Shown: one piece after another, positions 30,615 to 36,913 of the stretch
Layout of the letters: each line of letters begins with the position of its first letter
Position numbering within the stretch: the first letter of the stretch is position 1
Source: JABFSS01 sp964497975
GTDB taxonomy: Bacteria > Patescibacteriota > Gracilibacteria > Peribacterales > Peribacteraceae
Length of the DNA stretch: 64,000 nucleotides
Assembly: GCA_964497975.1 (NCBI GenBank)
Contig: CAZCFO010000004.1
Span: forward strand, 124,001-188,000
Direction: 5' to 3'
The notes under the pieces: model-generated
Databases searched by the model: none
Told to the model about the DNA's origin: nothing
The model's input: only the letters and a program-made list of their open reading frames with translations
Translations under genes and position numbers: made by a program

Positions 30615-32630
30615 ATGGACATCGTCGTCCGTACAGGCGAAACCAAGGCGGGATCGGGCACATCGCTCGCCGCCCTGTCGTTCACTTCTTCTCATGGTGA
30701 GCAGGCGTGCTTGTTCGTGCACGGCGAGGCGGAGAAGCGCGACGGGAAAAGTTTCCGCGACGAGTGCACCACAATCATCCAGCACTCGCTTCTGGGCACC
30801 GAAGGCGAATCGTGGGCGCGCCTCGACGGCGCTTTAAAGGAGCTCAACGGATTGCTCAAGGGCTTCCTCGTGTCGGGCACGCTCGGCGACATCCACGCGG
30901 TCGTCGCATTCGTGGATCGCAGCGGGGGATTGCATGTGTCGGCCGCGGGCCGGGGCGAGGCCTATCTCATCCGCGGAGGGGTGGCGAGCCAGATCACGGA
31001 ATACACCAAAGGAAAGCCGGTTTCGGCCTTTATTCACATCTCCAGCGGCGGCCTGGAGCCGGGCGATGCCGTGGTCTTTTCGACTCAGCGCCTTCTCCGC
31101 GCGCTCACGCCGGCCCAGCTGGCCCAGAAGAGCCAGGACGGCACACGCTTCCTGGAGGAGATCATCGCCGCCCTCGAAAGCGAAAAGGAGGCGGCCGCGG
31201 TGGGCACCATCCAGGTGCCGTCGGACGGCGAGCGGGCTCCGGTGACGGCTGACGAAGACGAAAAAGCGCCCGCGCGCGGCAAGCAGCCCGTTCCCTCCCG
31301 GCGCTCGGGACGCCGCGCGGCGCTGTCCGTGGGCGGCATGGCGCGCGACCTGGGGCAGAAGGCGCTGGCACTCGCCAAGGCCGCCGGCGAGAAGGGGATG
31401 TCGTACGGCAAAAAAGAGACGACGCGCCTCCTCAAGGATTCCGGGAAGATGAAATCCCTCAAGGAGAAGGGGGAGGAGTTCCTGTCCGATCTCAAGGATC
31501 CCAAGCGGAAGCGGAAGGCGCACTTTCTGCTGATGGCGGGCGCGATCGCGGCCTTCCTCATCATCTGGGTGATCGCGAGCCTCGCGACCAACAGCCAGCG
31601 CAGCAAGACGCAGGCCGAGCTCTCGGCGCTCGTGACGCAGATCAACGAGGAGATCCAGACGGCCGACAACCGGCGCCTCGCCGGCGACATGGACGGCGCC
31701 AACGGCATCCTCCAGCAGGCGGAGGAGCGCGCGAAGCAGGTGATGGACAACGAATCCGGTCTCTTCCGCGTGGAGGCGCTCGACCTGCTCGACCGCATCC
31801 GCAGCAAGCGCGAGGAGATCAACAACATCATCCGCGTGCCGGCCAATGTCCTCGTGAACCTCAGCTCCAAGGACACGAAAATCAGCGCGCAGGGCCTCAT
31901 CGGGCTTGGGGAGGGCGAGTTCCTCGCGTACGACCGCCAGAACAGCTACCGCGTCCTGCTCAACCGTCTCGACGAGCCCAAGCGGCTGATCGAGGACGAC
32001 CTGATCCTCCAGGGCGACGACTTCCCGCGCTACAAATCGCAGGTGTTCATGACGTCGGGCAACAGCGTGGTGGAACTCAGCAGCAACCAGATCATCCCCA
32101 TGAAGACCGAGGATCCCGCCGGCTGGATCACCGGCAAGGCGATCCAGACGTACCTGCGCTACCTGTACGTTCTCTCCCCGGAGAAGAAACAGATCTACAA
32201 ATACGAGCGCCTCAGCAACCGCTACGGCGCGCCCGTCGAGTACAACGTGAATGGCGACCTGACGGGAGCGGTCGACATGGCCATCGACGGCAGCGTGTAC
32301 GTCCTCAAGGAGGGCGGCACGGTCCTCAAGCTGCTGCGCGGCGAGACGCAGCCGTTCACCATCCGCCACGCGCCCGAGGAGCTGCTCAAGAACGCGACGA
32401 AGGTCTACAAGGTCGCCGACGGCAACTTCTACTTCCTGGATCCCGCCAAGAACCGCGTGATCGTCGCCACCGACGGAGGCGCCACGGGAGAATCGTCGTA
32501 CCAGAAGCAGTACATCCTGGAGGGGGAGCAGCTGGGAACGCTGCAGGACCTGTACGTCGATCCGGAGCAGACGCACCTGTACGTGCTGGATGAAAAGAGG
32601 GTGTATGTGTTGGATTTGGTGTCTCGCTGA
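30615..32630 (+). CDS. Degenerate PPM phosphatase-like domain, membrane helix and propeller-like ectodomain
   Basis: A 671-residue protein from the ATG at 30615. The first 175 residues resemble a PPM/PP2C fold (GDIHAVVAFVDRSGGLHVSAAGRGEAYLIRGG; LEPGDAVVFSTQRLL), but the usual metal-binding DG pairs are missing and the TDG block reads STQ near 156-158, so phosphatase activity is doubtful. A basic linker (about 220-300) leads to one membrane helix at about 304-325, then a coiled coil (330-400) and a repeated beta region with features of a six- or seven-bladed propeller (VYVLKEGGTVLKL, FYFLDPAKNRVIV, LYVLDEKRVYVLD). It looks like a transmembrane sensor or scaffold. The true family is not certain. 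Confidence 0.7.
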   Translation: MDIVVRTGETKAGSGTSLAALSFTSSHGEQACLFVHGEAEKRDGKSFRDECTTIIQHSLLGTEGESWARLDGALKELNGLLKGFLVSGTLGDIHAVVAFVDRSGGLHVSAAGRGEAYLIRGGVASQITEYTKGKPVSAFIHISSGGLEPGDAVVFSTQRLLRALTPAQLAQKSQDGTRFLEEIIAALESEKEAAAVGTIQVPSDGERAPVTADEDEKAPARGKQPVPSRRSGRRAALSVGGMARDLGQKALALAKAAGEKGMSYGKKETTRLLKDSGKMKSLKEKGEEFLSDLKDPKRKRKAHFLLMAGAIAAFLIIWVIASLATNSQRSKTQAELSALVTQINEEIQTADNRRLAGDMDGANGILQQAEERAKQVMDNESGLFRVEALDLLDRIRSKREEINNIIRVPANVLVNLSSKDTKISAQGLIGLGEGEFLAYDRQNSYRVLLNRLDEPKRLIEDDLILQGDDFPRYKSQVFMTSGNSVVELSSNQIIPMKTEDPAGWITGKAIQTYLRYLYVLSPEKKQIYKYERLSNRYGAPVEYNVNGDLTGAVDMAIDGSVYVLKEGGTVLKLLRGETQPFTIRHAPEELLKNATKVYKVADGNFYFLDPAKNRVIVATDGGATGESSYQKQYILEGEQLGTLQDLYVDPEQTHLYVLDEKRVYVLDLVSR

Positions 32631-32639
32631 TCGGACCCG

Positions 32640-32703
32640 AATAACGAATTAGGAATTATGAATGTTTTCTAGTAAGAATTCCTTATTCATAATTCGTAAT
32701 TCG
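32640..32703. repeat. Fold-back element of 7-nt words (ACGAATT type)
   Basis: Left arm ACGAATT, AGGAATT, ATGAATG; right arm ATTCATA, ATTCGTA, ATTCG. The arms are complementary and flank about 20 nt. It fills the gap before the cytidylyltransferase gene; the same words recur at 44240-44303. Confidence 0.75.
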
Positions 32704-33102
32704 ATGATACGGCCTATCAATATCCTCATGTTTGGCACCTTCGACCGTCTCCATCCCGGCCACGAGTTCGTGATCCGCGAAGCGATGAAGAGGGGCGGCG
32801 TCACCGTCATCGTCGCGCGGGACCGCAACGTGGAGCGCATCAAGGGGTTCGCGGCGCAGGAGTCCGAGGACACGCGCATACACAACCTTCAGGCGGCGTT
32901 TCCGTCCGTCACCGTTCTCTTGGGGGACGCGAAGGATTTCCTCCGTCCCGTCCGTGACATCAAGCCCGATCTGATCCTCCTCGGCTACGACCAGAAGCTC
33001 CCGCCGGGGGTCGGCGAGGCGGATTTCCCGTGCCCGGTGGAGAGGTTGCCGGCGTTTGAGCCCGAGCGGTTTAAGAGCAGTCTTCGAAGGAAGGGCGTGT
33101 AG
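32704..33102 (+). CDS. Cytidylyltransferase-fold nucleotidyltransferase (RibL/TagD-like)
   Basis: A 132-residue protein from the ATG at 32704; the longer frame from 32662 is made of repeat sequence. It has the HxGH nucleotidyltransferase signature FGTFDRLHPGHE at 10-21, VIVARDRNVERIKG (a K/R-rich block that binds the phosphates) and a LLGYDQK motif in place of the usual ISSTxxR. Size and motifs fit glycerol-3-phosphate cytidylyltransferase (TagD) or archaeal-type FAD synthetase (RibL). It joins CTP or ATP to a small phosphate compound. The exact substrate is open. Confidence 0.8.
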   Translation: MIRPINILMFGTFDRLHPGHEFVIREAMKRGGVTVIVARDRNVERIKGFAAQESEDTRIHNLQAAFPSVTVLLGDAKDFLRPVRDIKPDLILLGYDQKLPPGVGEADFPCPVERLPAFEPERFKSSLRRKGV

Positions 33103-33154
33103 GGGCGTGGCATGCCACGCCCCTACAATCCCGATGGTCGTGCTTTTTTGGCAA

Positions 33155-33183
33155 TTGGCGCAAATCCGTTTTCGTGCTACAAT
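33155..33183 (+). promoter_or_regulatory. Promoter TTGGCG-17-TACAAT with extended -10
   Basis: TTGGCG (33155-33160) and TGCTACAAT (33175-33183) are correctly spaced. The ATG at 33192 follows after 8 nt, so the mRNA has almost no leader. Confidence 0.7.
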
Positions 33184-33191
33184 ATCCCGAT

Positions 33192-33971
33192 ATGTCCGAC
33201 ACAAACACCCCTCTCTGGAAGCAGCTTCTCGGTGCCGTGGCCGGCGCCGCGACGGCGTTCGTCCTCTACCAGGGCGTCATGTTCACCGCCGATCACCTGG
33301 AGGCGATCGTCGCCCTCCCGTCCACATTGGGCGTGACGCAGCAGGAGCAGGTCTCCGTGGCCGTCTCCTCATCCTCCGCGGAGTCTGTTGCCGCTGTCGC
33401 ATCCTCTTCTTCCTCCGATTCTTCCCGCGCACAGTCGGGACTCTTCGGCTGGATGAAGGGCGCGATGGCATTCTTCGGCGGTTCCTCGGGTTCCGGCACG
33501 CAGCTTGCGGCCGCTCTCCAGGGGGAAGACAGCTCCTCTTCGGAGTCCACCGGTTATTTGGCACAGGCAACCTCGTCCTCCGACTCGTCCTTCTCGTGGC
33601 CGGTCTGGCCGGGAACGATGTCGTCCTCGTCCTCGCTCGCGGCAATGCCGATGTGGTCGTCTTCCAGCGCAGAGGCGATGCCCGTCTGGTCATCCTCGAG
33701 CGTGATGGCGGCATCCTCGTCGTCGGTCATCGATCCGTTCGGGATCATTTCTTCCTCTGTCGCAAGCAGTTCCTCCTCGCGCTCACGCAGTTCCCCGCCT
33801 CCGGTGGCTATTCCCGCAGTCGCGGAGCCCGTCGCCCCGTCCGTTCCCTTCGTCGCCTCCGTCCAGGCCAGGAGCGGCAGTCTGCCGCAGTCCGGCGTGG
33901 GCATCACGGTGGTCGCTTTCACAGCTCTGGGCGCGGTCGTCGGCAAGTGGCGCGCAAAAAAGAGGGCATAA
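33192..33971 (+). CDS. Serine-rich surface protein with N- and C-terminal membrane segments
   Basis: This 259-residue protein has an N-terminal hydrophobic stretch (about 11-30), then about 150 residues dominated by serine runs broken by short motifs such as MPMWSSSS and MPVWSSSS, a Pro/Val/Ala linker, and a C-terminal hydrophobic segment (VGITVVAFTALGAVVGKW) with a KKRA tail. Poly-Ser spacers also occur in the pilin-like protein at 44364 and the surface protein at 57515, so they appear to be a general extracellular linker here, possibly glycosylated. No enzymatic motif is visible. Confidence 0.65.
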   Translation: MSDTNTPLWKQLLGAVAGAATAFVLYQGVMFTADHLEAIVALPSTLGVTQQEQVSVAVSSSSAESVAAVASSSSSDSSRAQSGLFGWMKGAMAFFGGSSGSGTQLAAALQGEDSSSSESTGYLAQATSSSDSSFSWPVWPGTMSSSSSLAAMPMWSSSSAEAMPVWSSSSVMAASSSSVIDPFGIISSSVASSSSSRSRSSPPPVAIPAVAEPVAPSVPFVASVQARSGSLPQSGVGITVVAFTALGAVVGKWRAKKRA

Positions 33972-33977
33972 AGGGCA

Positions 33978-34022
33978 CCCTTCGACAGGCTCAGGGCAGG
34001 CACCTTCGACAGGCTCAGGGCA
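33978..34022. repeat. Two tandem CTTCGACAGGCTCAGGGCA repeats
   Basis: The 20-nt unit occurs at 33978-33998 and 34003-34022, separated by GG and a few bases. A related copy lies at 5382-5405. It sits between the Ser-rich gene and pilD. Confidence 0.65.
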
Positions 34023-34067
34023 AGTCGAGAGGAGAGAATGCGTAGAGAAAAGATTGCAGATTCGTCG

Positions 34068-34073
34068 TATGCT
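34068..34073 (+). promoter_or_regulatory. -10 element TATGCT with leaderless spacing before pilD
   Basis: TATGCT is followed by 6 nt and then the ATG at 34080. The spacing matches the other leaderless candidates, which is why that start is preferred. Confidence 0.4.
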
Positions 34074-34079
34074 TTCGGC

Positions 34080-34862
34080 ATGCCCGTGCCGCTGCCGCTC
34101 AGCATTCTCGCGTTCACCTTCGGGGCCGTCCTGGGCAGTTTCGGCAACGTCCTGATCCTGCGGCTGCCTGCGGGGAAAACCCTCGGAGGCCGTTCGCGCT
34201 GCCCGCACTGCGGCGCTACAGTCAAAGCCTGGCAGCTGATTCCCATCCTCAACTTCTTTCTGCTGCGGGGGAAGTGCGGCGTGTGCCGTCATCCGATTTC
34301 GTGGCAGTATCCGCTCGTGGAGCTTGCGAGCGGCCTGTTGTTCGTCTTCGTCCTTCACAGGGAGTTTACTGTGCCGGCCCTGACGATCCTCACGGCGCTG
34401 TCCCTCTGGCTTCTGTTGCTGATCGCGGTCAGCGACGGCCGGACGGGATTGATTCCCGATGCCCTCAGCATTCCGTTTATCCTCTGCGCATTCCTGCGCG
34501 CGATCGTCTGGGTGAGCGCCGGGGTATGGTCCTGGCCCGCACTCCTGATGCTCGTCTTCCCGGGCGCGCTCATCGCCGGCGGGTTCTTCGCGTTCCAGTG
34601 GATCATCAGCCGCGGCCGCTGGGTGGGCAGCGGCGACATCCTTCTCGCCACCGGCATTGGCTTCCTTCTCACCGATCCCGCACAGGTGATCCTCGCGCTG
34701 GGGCTCGCGTACGTTCTGGGGGCGGCCGTGGCCGTGGTGCTTCTCGCACGGGGAATCAAAGAGAGGGGAGGGCGTTTGGCGTTCGGGCCGTTCTTGGCGC
34801 TGGGCGCGTTCATTGTGTTTGTGTGGGGGGACATTGTGCTGAGGATTTTTTTTCCGATATAA
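34080..34862 (+). CDS. pilD: Type IV prepilin peptidase
   Basis: A 260-residue protein when started at the ATG at 34080 (MPVPLPLSIL), which places the first membrane helix normally; an upstream start at 34038 adds 14 residues. GAVLGSFGNVLILRLP (15-30) and the zinc tetracysteine CPHC...CGVC (41, 44, 66, 69) are the N-terminal hallmarks. The aspartic protease residues are D119 in AVSDGRTG and D186 in GSGD. Several membrane helices follow. It removes leader peptides from the five pilin-like proteins encoded at 44364-49320 and may N-methylate them. Confidence 0.93.
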   Translation: MPVPLPLSILAFTFGAVLGSFGNVLILRLPAGKTLGGRSRCPHCGATVKAWQLIPILNFFLLRGKCGVCRHPISWQYPLVELASGLLFVFVLHREFTVPALTILTALSLWLLLLIAVSDGRTGLIPDALSIPFILCAFLRAIVWVSAGVWSWPALLMLVFPGALIAGGFFAFQWIISRGRWVGSGDILLATGIGFLLTDPAQVILALGLAYVLGAAVAVVLLARGIKERGGRLAFGPFLALGAFIVFVWGDIVLRIFFPI

Positions 34863-34863
34863 A

Positions 34864-34892
34864 AACGAGGGCAGCAAGGCAGCAGGGCAGGT
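34864..34892 (+). repeat. Single-arm word repeat (GGCAGCAAG type)
   Basis: AAAACGAGG, GCAGCAAGG, CAGCAGGG and CAGG run directly after the pilD stop. The words are shared with the elements at 45653 and 47759; no second arm is present. Confidence 0.45.
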
Positions 34893-34942
34893 CCCTATTT
34901 GGCGGTCGCGTTTAAACTATCAGCGTGCTTTTTCCAATGTAG

Positions 34943-34989
34943 TCCCTCGTACGCTCGCTGCTCTGCAGCGAGCTACTCGGGATGACAGG
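34943..34989. repeat. Hairpin repeat of the CTACTCGGGATGACA family, copy 2
   Basis: CCCTCGTAC, arm GCTCGCTG, loop, arm CAGCGAGC, then TACTCGGGATGACAGG. Confidence 0.7.
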
Positions 34990-35005
34990 GGTTTTAGTGT
35001 TCATA

Positions 35006-35051
35006 ACGCCTCGATACGTTCAGCGCGGCGCGCTGAACTACTCGGCGAACG
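35006..35051. repeat. Hairpin repeat of the CTACTCGG family, copy 3
   Basis: GCCTCGATAC, arm GTTCAGCGC, loop GGC, arm GCGCTGAAC, then TACTCGGCGAAC. A second small fold-back (GGGGCGTCGAGTAGCCCC) follows at once. Confidence 0.65.
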
Positions 35052-35096
35052 GGGCGTCGAGTAGCCCCGAGCCACGCCGAGGGGCGGTCTAGATAC

Positions 35097-35130
35097 AAAA
35101 ATAGGGCTCGCGCGGTAAAGCGTAAGCCCT
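35097..35130 (-). terminator. Intrinsic terminator of the 6S-like RNA
   Basis: On the minus strand AGGGCT...AGCCCT closes a stem with an inner CGC/GCG helix and is followed by ATTTTTG. On the plus strand it is followed by GAAATTTTT, so it may work in both directions. Confidence 0.7.
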
Positions 35131-35271
35131 GAAATTTTTGTTCGAGGCACACAGCCTCACGAGGAGGGGAACGCCCTCTCCAGATGATTACACTCGATTT
35201 CGGACAAGAGCGCCGCAGCGCCCGGGGCCATCAAGTGCAAGAATCTGGGGAGGAGTTCACGCGCATCGAAC
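35097..35271 (-). ncRNA. Rod-shaped small RNA, 6S-like candidate
   Basis: A minus-strand transcript of about 175 nt is bounded by a consensus promoter and an intrinsic terminator and has no reading frame. Its 5' GTTCGATGC pairs with GCCTCGAAC (35137-35146) to close the molecule. CTCCCCAGAT pairs with ATCTGGAGAG, and TTGCACTTGAT with ATCGAGTGTAA, giving a long interrupted terminal stem. Between them lies an unpaired zone holding a small GAGGC/GCCTC hairpin. A rod with a closing stem, a central bubble and a terminal stem at this length is the architecture of 6S RNA, which binds sigma-70 RNA polymerase. I cannot verify the Rfam consensus by eye. It is divergent from smpB. Confidence 0.5.
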
Positions 35272-35277
35272 ACAAGA

Positions 35278-35305
35278 ATTCTACATTATTTGACATATTT
35301 GTCAA
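35278..35305 (-). promoter_or_regulatory. Consensus promoter TTGACA-16-TAGAAT of the small RNA
   Basis: On the minus strand TTGACA (35300-35305) is a perfect -35, followed after 16 nt by TAGAAT (35278-35283). Initiation is expected near 35271, which is exactly where the closing stem of the RNA begins. Confidence 0.7.
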
Positions 35306-35362
35306 ACATTACCCCATTCATTCTCTTCCGGGCGGATTGTAGGAAAGTGGCTTTCCGTAGCC

Positions 35363-35368
35363 TACAAT
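35363..35368 (+). promoter_or_regulatory. -10 TACAAT of smpB, leaderless spacing
   Basis: TACAAT ends exactly 6 nt before the ATG at 35375, so the mRNA should start at the initiation codon. Confidence 0.6.
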
Positions 35369-35374
35369 GGCCCC

Positions 35375-35815
35375 ATGAAGGTTGTGGCACAGAACCGGCG
35401 GGCGCGGTATGACTACCAGATCCTCGAGACCGTCGAGGCGGGGATGATGCTCACGGGCTCCGAGGCGAAGTCGTGTCGCCAGGGACACATCAATCTCTCA
35501 GGATCGTTCGTGTCGTTCCTCGGCGGCAAACCGATGCTCAAGGGCGCGGGCATCAGCAAGTATGCGTTCAGCGGCCCGAACGTCGCGCATGAGGAGCACC
35601 GCGACCGGGAACTGCTCCTCAAAAAAACCGAGTCGGCCAGGCTGCAGCGCGCGCTCGAGGAAAAAGGCCTCACGCTGATTCCCCTGGAGGTGCGCAGCGG
35701 CAAATTCATCAAGCTCACGATCGCGCTCTGCAAAGGCAAAAAGCGGGAGGACAAGCGGCAGGCGATCAAGGAAAGGGAGACGGGGAGGAGGTTGAGGGAA
35801 GGACGGGAAATATAA
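35375..35815 (+). CDS. smpB: tmRNA-binding protein SmpB
   Basis: This 146-residue protein has all SmpB landmarks: an N-terminal NRRARYDYQILET, GMMLTGSEAKSCRQGHINLSGSFV, then HEEHRDRELLLKK, and a C-terminal basic tail (KGKKREDKRQAIKERETGRRLRE) that folds into the decoding centre. It partners tmRNA in ribosome rescue. I do not see an ssrA gene in the window. The mRNA is probably leaderless, and the gene diverges from the small RNA at 35097-35271. Confidence 0.96.
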   Translation: MKVVAQNRRARYDYQILETVEAGMMLTGSEAKSCRQGHINLSGSFVSFLGGKPMLKGAGISKYAFSGPNVAHEEHRDRELLLKKTESARLQRALEEKGLTLIPLEVRSGKFIKLTIALCKGKKREDKRQAIKERETGRRLREGREI

Positions 35816-35883
35816 ATCCTAAAAACTAAGCACTAAATCCTAAAAGCCTGTTTAGGATTTAGGGTTTAGCATTTAGAATTTCG
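35816..35883. repeat. Fold-back element of 7-nt words (CCTAAAA/AGGATTT type)
   Basis: Left arm CCTAAAA, ACTAAGC, ACTAAAT, CCTAAAA; right arm AGGATTT, AGGGTTT, AGCATTT, AGAATTT. The heptamer phase is exact. It fills the smpB-recR gap. Confidence 0.8.
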
Positions 35884-35885
35884 GC

Positions 35886-36482
35886 ATGTCTTTGTTGCCT
35901 TTGCAAATTACCCGGGTGATCGAGGAGCTCAGCAAACTCCCCGGCATCGGTCCCAAATCGGCCGAGCGTCTCACGTTCCATCTCCTGCGCAGCTCCAAGG
36001 CATCGCCGGAGGCGCTGGGAAAGGCGCTCCTGACGCTGAAAAACGAACTCAAGTACTGCTCCGTCTGCCAGATGGTCACGACCGAGAACGAGTGCGAGAT
36101 CTGCCGCAATGCCGGCCGCGACCGTCACACGGTGCTGGTCGTCGAGAACCCGCTCGACGTCGTCGCGTTCGAGAAGACGTCCTTCAAAGGTCTCTATCAC
36201 GTCCTGCACGGAGTCCTCTCGCCCATTGACGGAATGGGTCCGGAGCAGCTGCGGCTCAAAGAACTCCTGGAGCGCGCCAAAGCCGGCGGCATCACCGAAG
36301 TGATCCTCGCCATGAATCCCGACGTGGAAGGGGAGGCGACGGCCAATTACATCCGTGGCAAACTCAAGGATCTTGTCCCCACGATCACGCGCCTGGCGCA
36401 CGGACTCCCGATGGGTGCGGATATCGAATTCGCGGATCAGGTAACTTTGAAAGAGGCACTCATTGGGAGACGGTCGCTTTAA
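35886..36482 (+). CDS. recR: Recombination protein RecR
   Basis: This 198-residue protein has an N-terminal helix-hairpin-helix (LSKLPGIGPKSAERLTFHLL), a four-cysteine zinc motif at C58, C61, C70 and C73, then a Toprim domain (VLVVENPLDVVAFE ... LAMNPDVEGEATANYI) and the C-terminal LPMGADIEFADQVTLKEAL. It loads RecA with RecO/RecF at gapped DNA. Length is typical. It lies downstream of smpB with only a fold-back word element between them, so co-transcription is likely. Confidence 0.96.
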   Translation: MSLLPLQITRVIEELSKLPGIGPKSAERLTFHLLRSSKASPEALGKALLTLKNELKYCSVCQMVTTENECEICRNAGRDRHTVLVVENPLDVVAFEKTSFKGLYHVLHGVLSPIDGMGPEQLRLKELLERAKAGGITEVILAMNPDVEGEATANYIRGKLKDLVPTITRLAHGLPMGADIEFADQVTLKEALIGRRSL

Positions 36483-36523
36483 AATCCCACCCCCTCAGCC
36501 GTAGCTTTGGAGGTGGGAGATCT

Positions 36524-36539
36524 CAGCACCGAAGTGCTG
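36524..36539. terminator. Small hairpin between convergent recR and membrane protein genes
   Basis: CAGCAC and GTGCTG flank CGAA (TTCG on the minus strand, a stable tetraloop). There is no strong T tract on the minus side and only a broken one on the plus side, so termination is uncertain. Confidence 0.35.
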
Positions 36540-36541
36540 GA

Positions 36542-36787
36542 TCAGTTCTTTTCTTCAACTTTGCGATCGGCCTGCATGGCCCGCTTGGCTCGATACTCGA
36601 GCTCGGCGCCCACCCAAATAAATAGGAAGGCGACGCCCGCCATCACCATTGCGGTGATAGCAACGATGGGGTTGGGGATCCAATTCCCGTCCACGATCTT
36701 TCCAAAATGGAAAGACAGGATGAGAATGTAGATCGACAGAGCCGCAACGCAATTGCCCAGGAACCGTAAGGTAACCATGGGCACCAT
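36542..36787 (-). CDS. Small two-helix membrane protein with structured leader
   Basis: This 81-residue protein has two hydrophobic helices, about 9-27 (FLGNCVAALSIYILILSF) and 39-61 (IPNPIVAITAMVMAGVAFLFIWVGAEL), and a basic then acidic C-terminal tail. The ATG at 36787 is preceded by AAGGTGAG, one of the few good Shine-Dalgarno sites in the window. It has its own promoter (36878-36906) and an 80-nt leader with two hairpins. The function is unknown. Confidence 0.65.
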   Translation of the reverse strand: MVPMVTLRFLGNCVAALSIYILILSFHFGKIVDGNWIPNPIVAITAMVMAGVAFLFIWVGAELEYRAKRAMQADRKVEEKN

Positions 36788-36871
36788 CCCTTCTCACCTT
36801 GCGGTGAAAAAAGAGGGGGGAAGAAAGAACAGTCCAGTCCTTACCGGCATTGCCGGACACGAAGACTGAAC
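36788..36871 (-). promoter_or_regulatory. Structured 5' leader that can hide the ribosome binding site
   Basis: On the minus strand CCGGC/GCCGG with outer CAGTC/GACTG forms a first hairpin. TCACC-GCAA-GGTGA then forms a second one that contains the Shine-Dalgarno AAGGTGAG in its loop and 3' arm. Melting or displacing this stem would free the site. Confidence 0.45.
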
Positions 36872-36877
36872 TATATT

Positions 36878-36906
36878 ATTATACAATATTTTCACTATTC
36901 AGTAAA
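36878..36906 (-). promoter_or_regulatory. Promoter TTTACT-17-TATAAT
   Basis: On the minus strand a perfect TATAAT (36878-36883) lies 17 nt from TTTACT (36901-36906). It produces the structured leader of the small membrane protein. Confidence 0.7.
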
Positions 36907-36913
36907 TCTTGCC

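Noticed and set aside
32662..32703. Upstream start for the cytidylyltransferase gene
   Set aside because: The extra 14 residues are encoded by the fold-back element, and the family N-terminus begins at 32704.
35097..35374. tmRNA gene next to smpB
   Set aside because: No tRNA-like ends, no 3' CCA with T arm, and no tag reading frame; the RNA is too short and folds as a rod.
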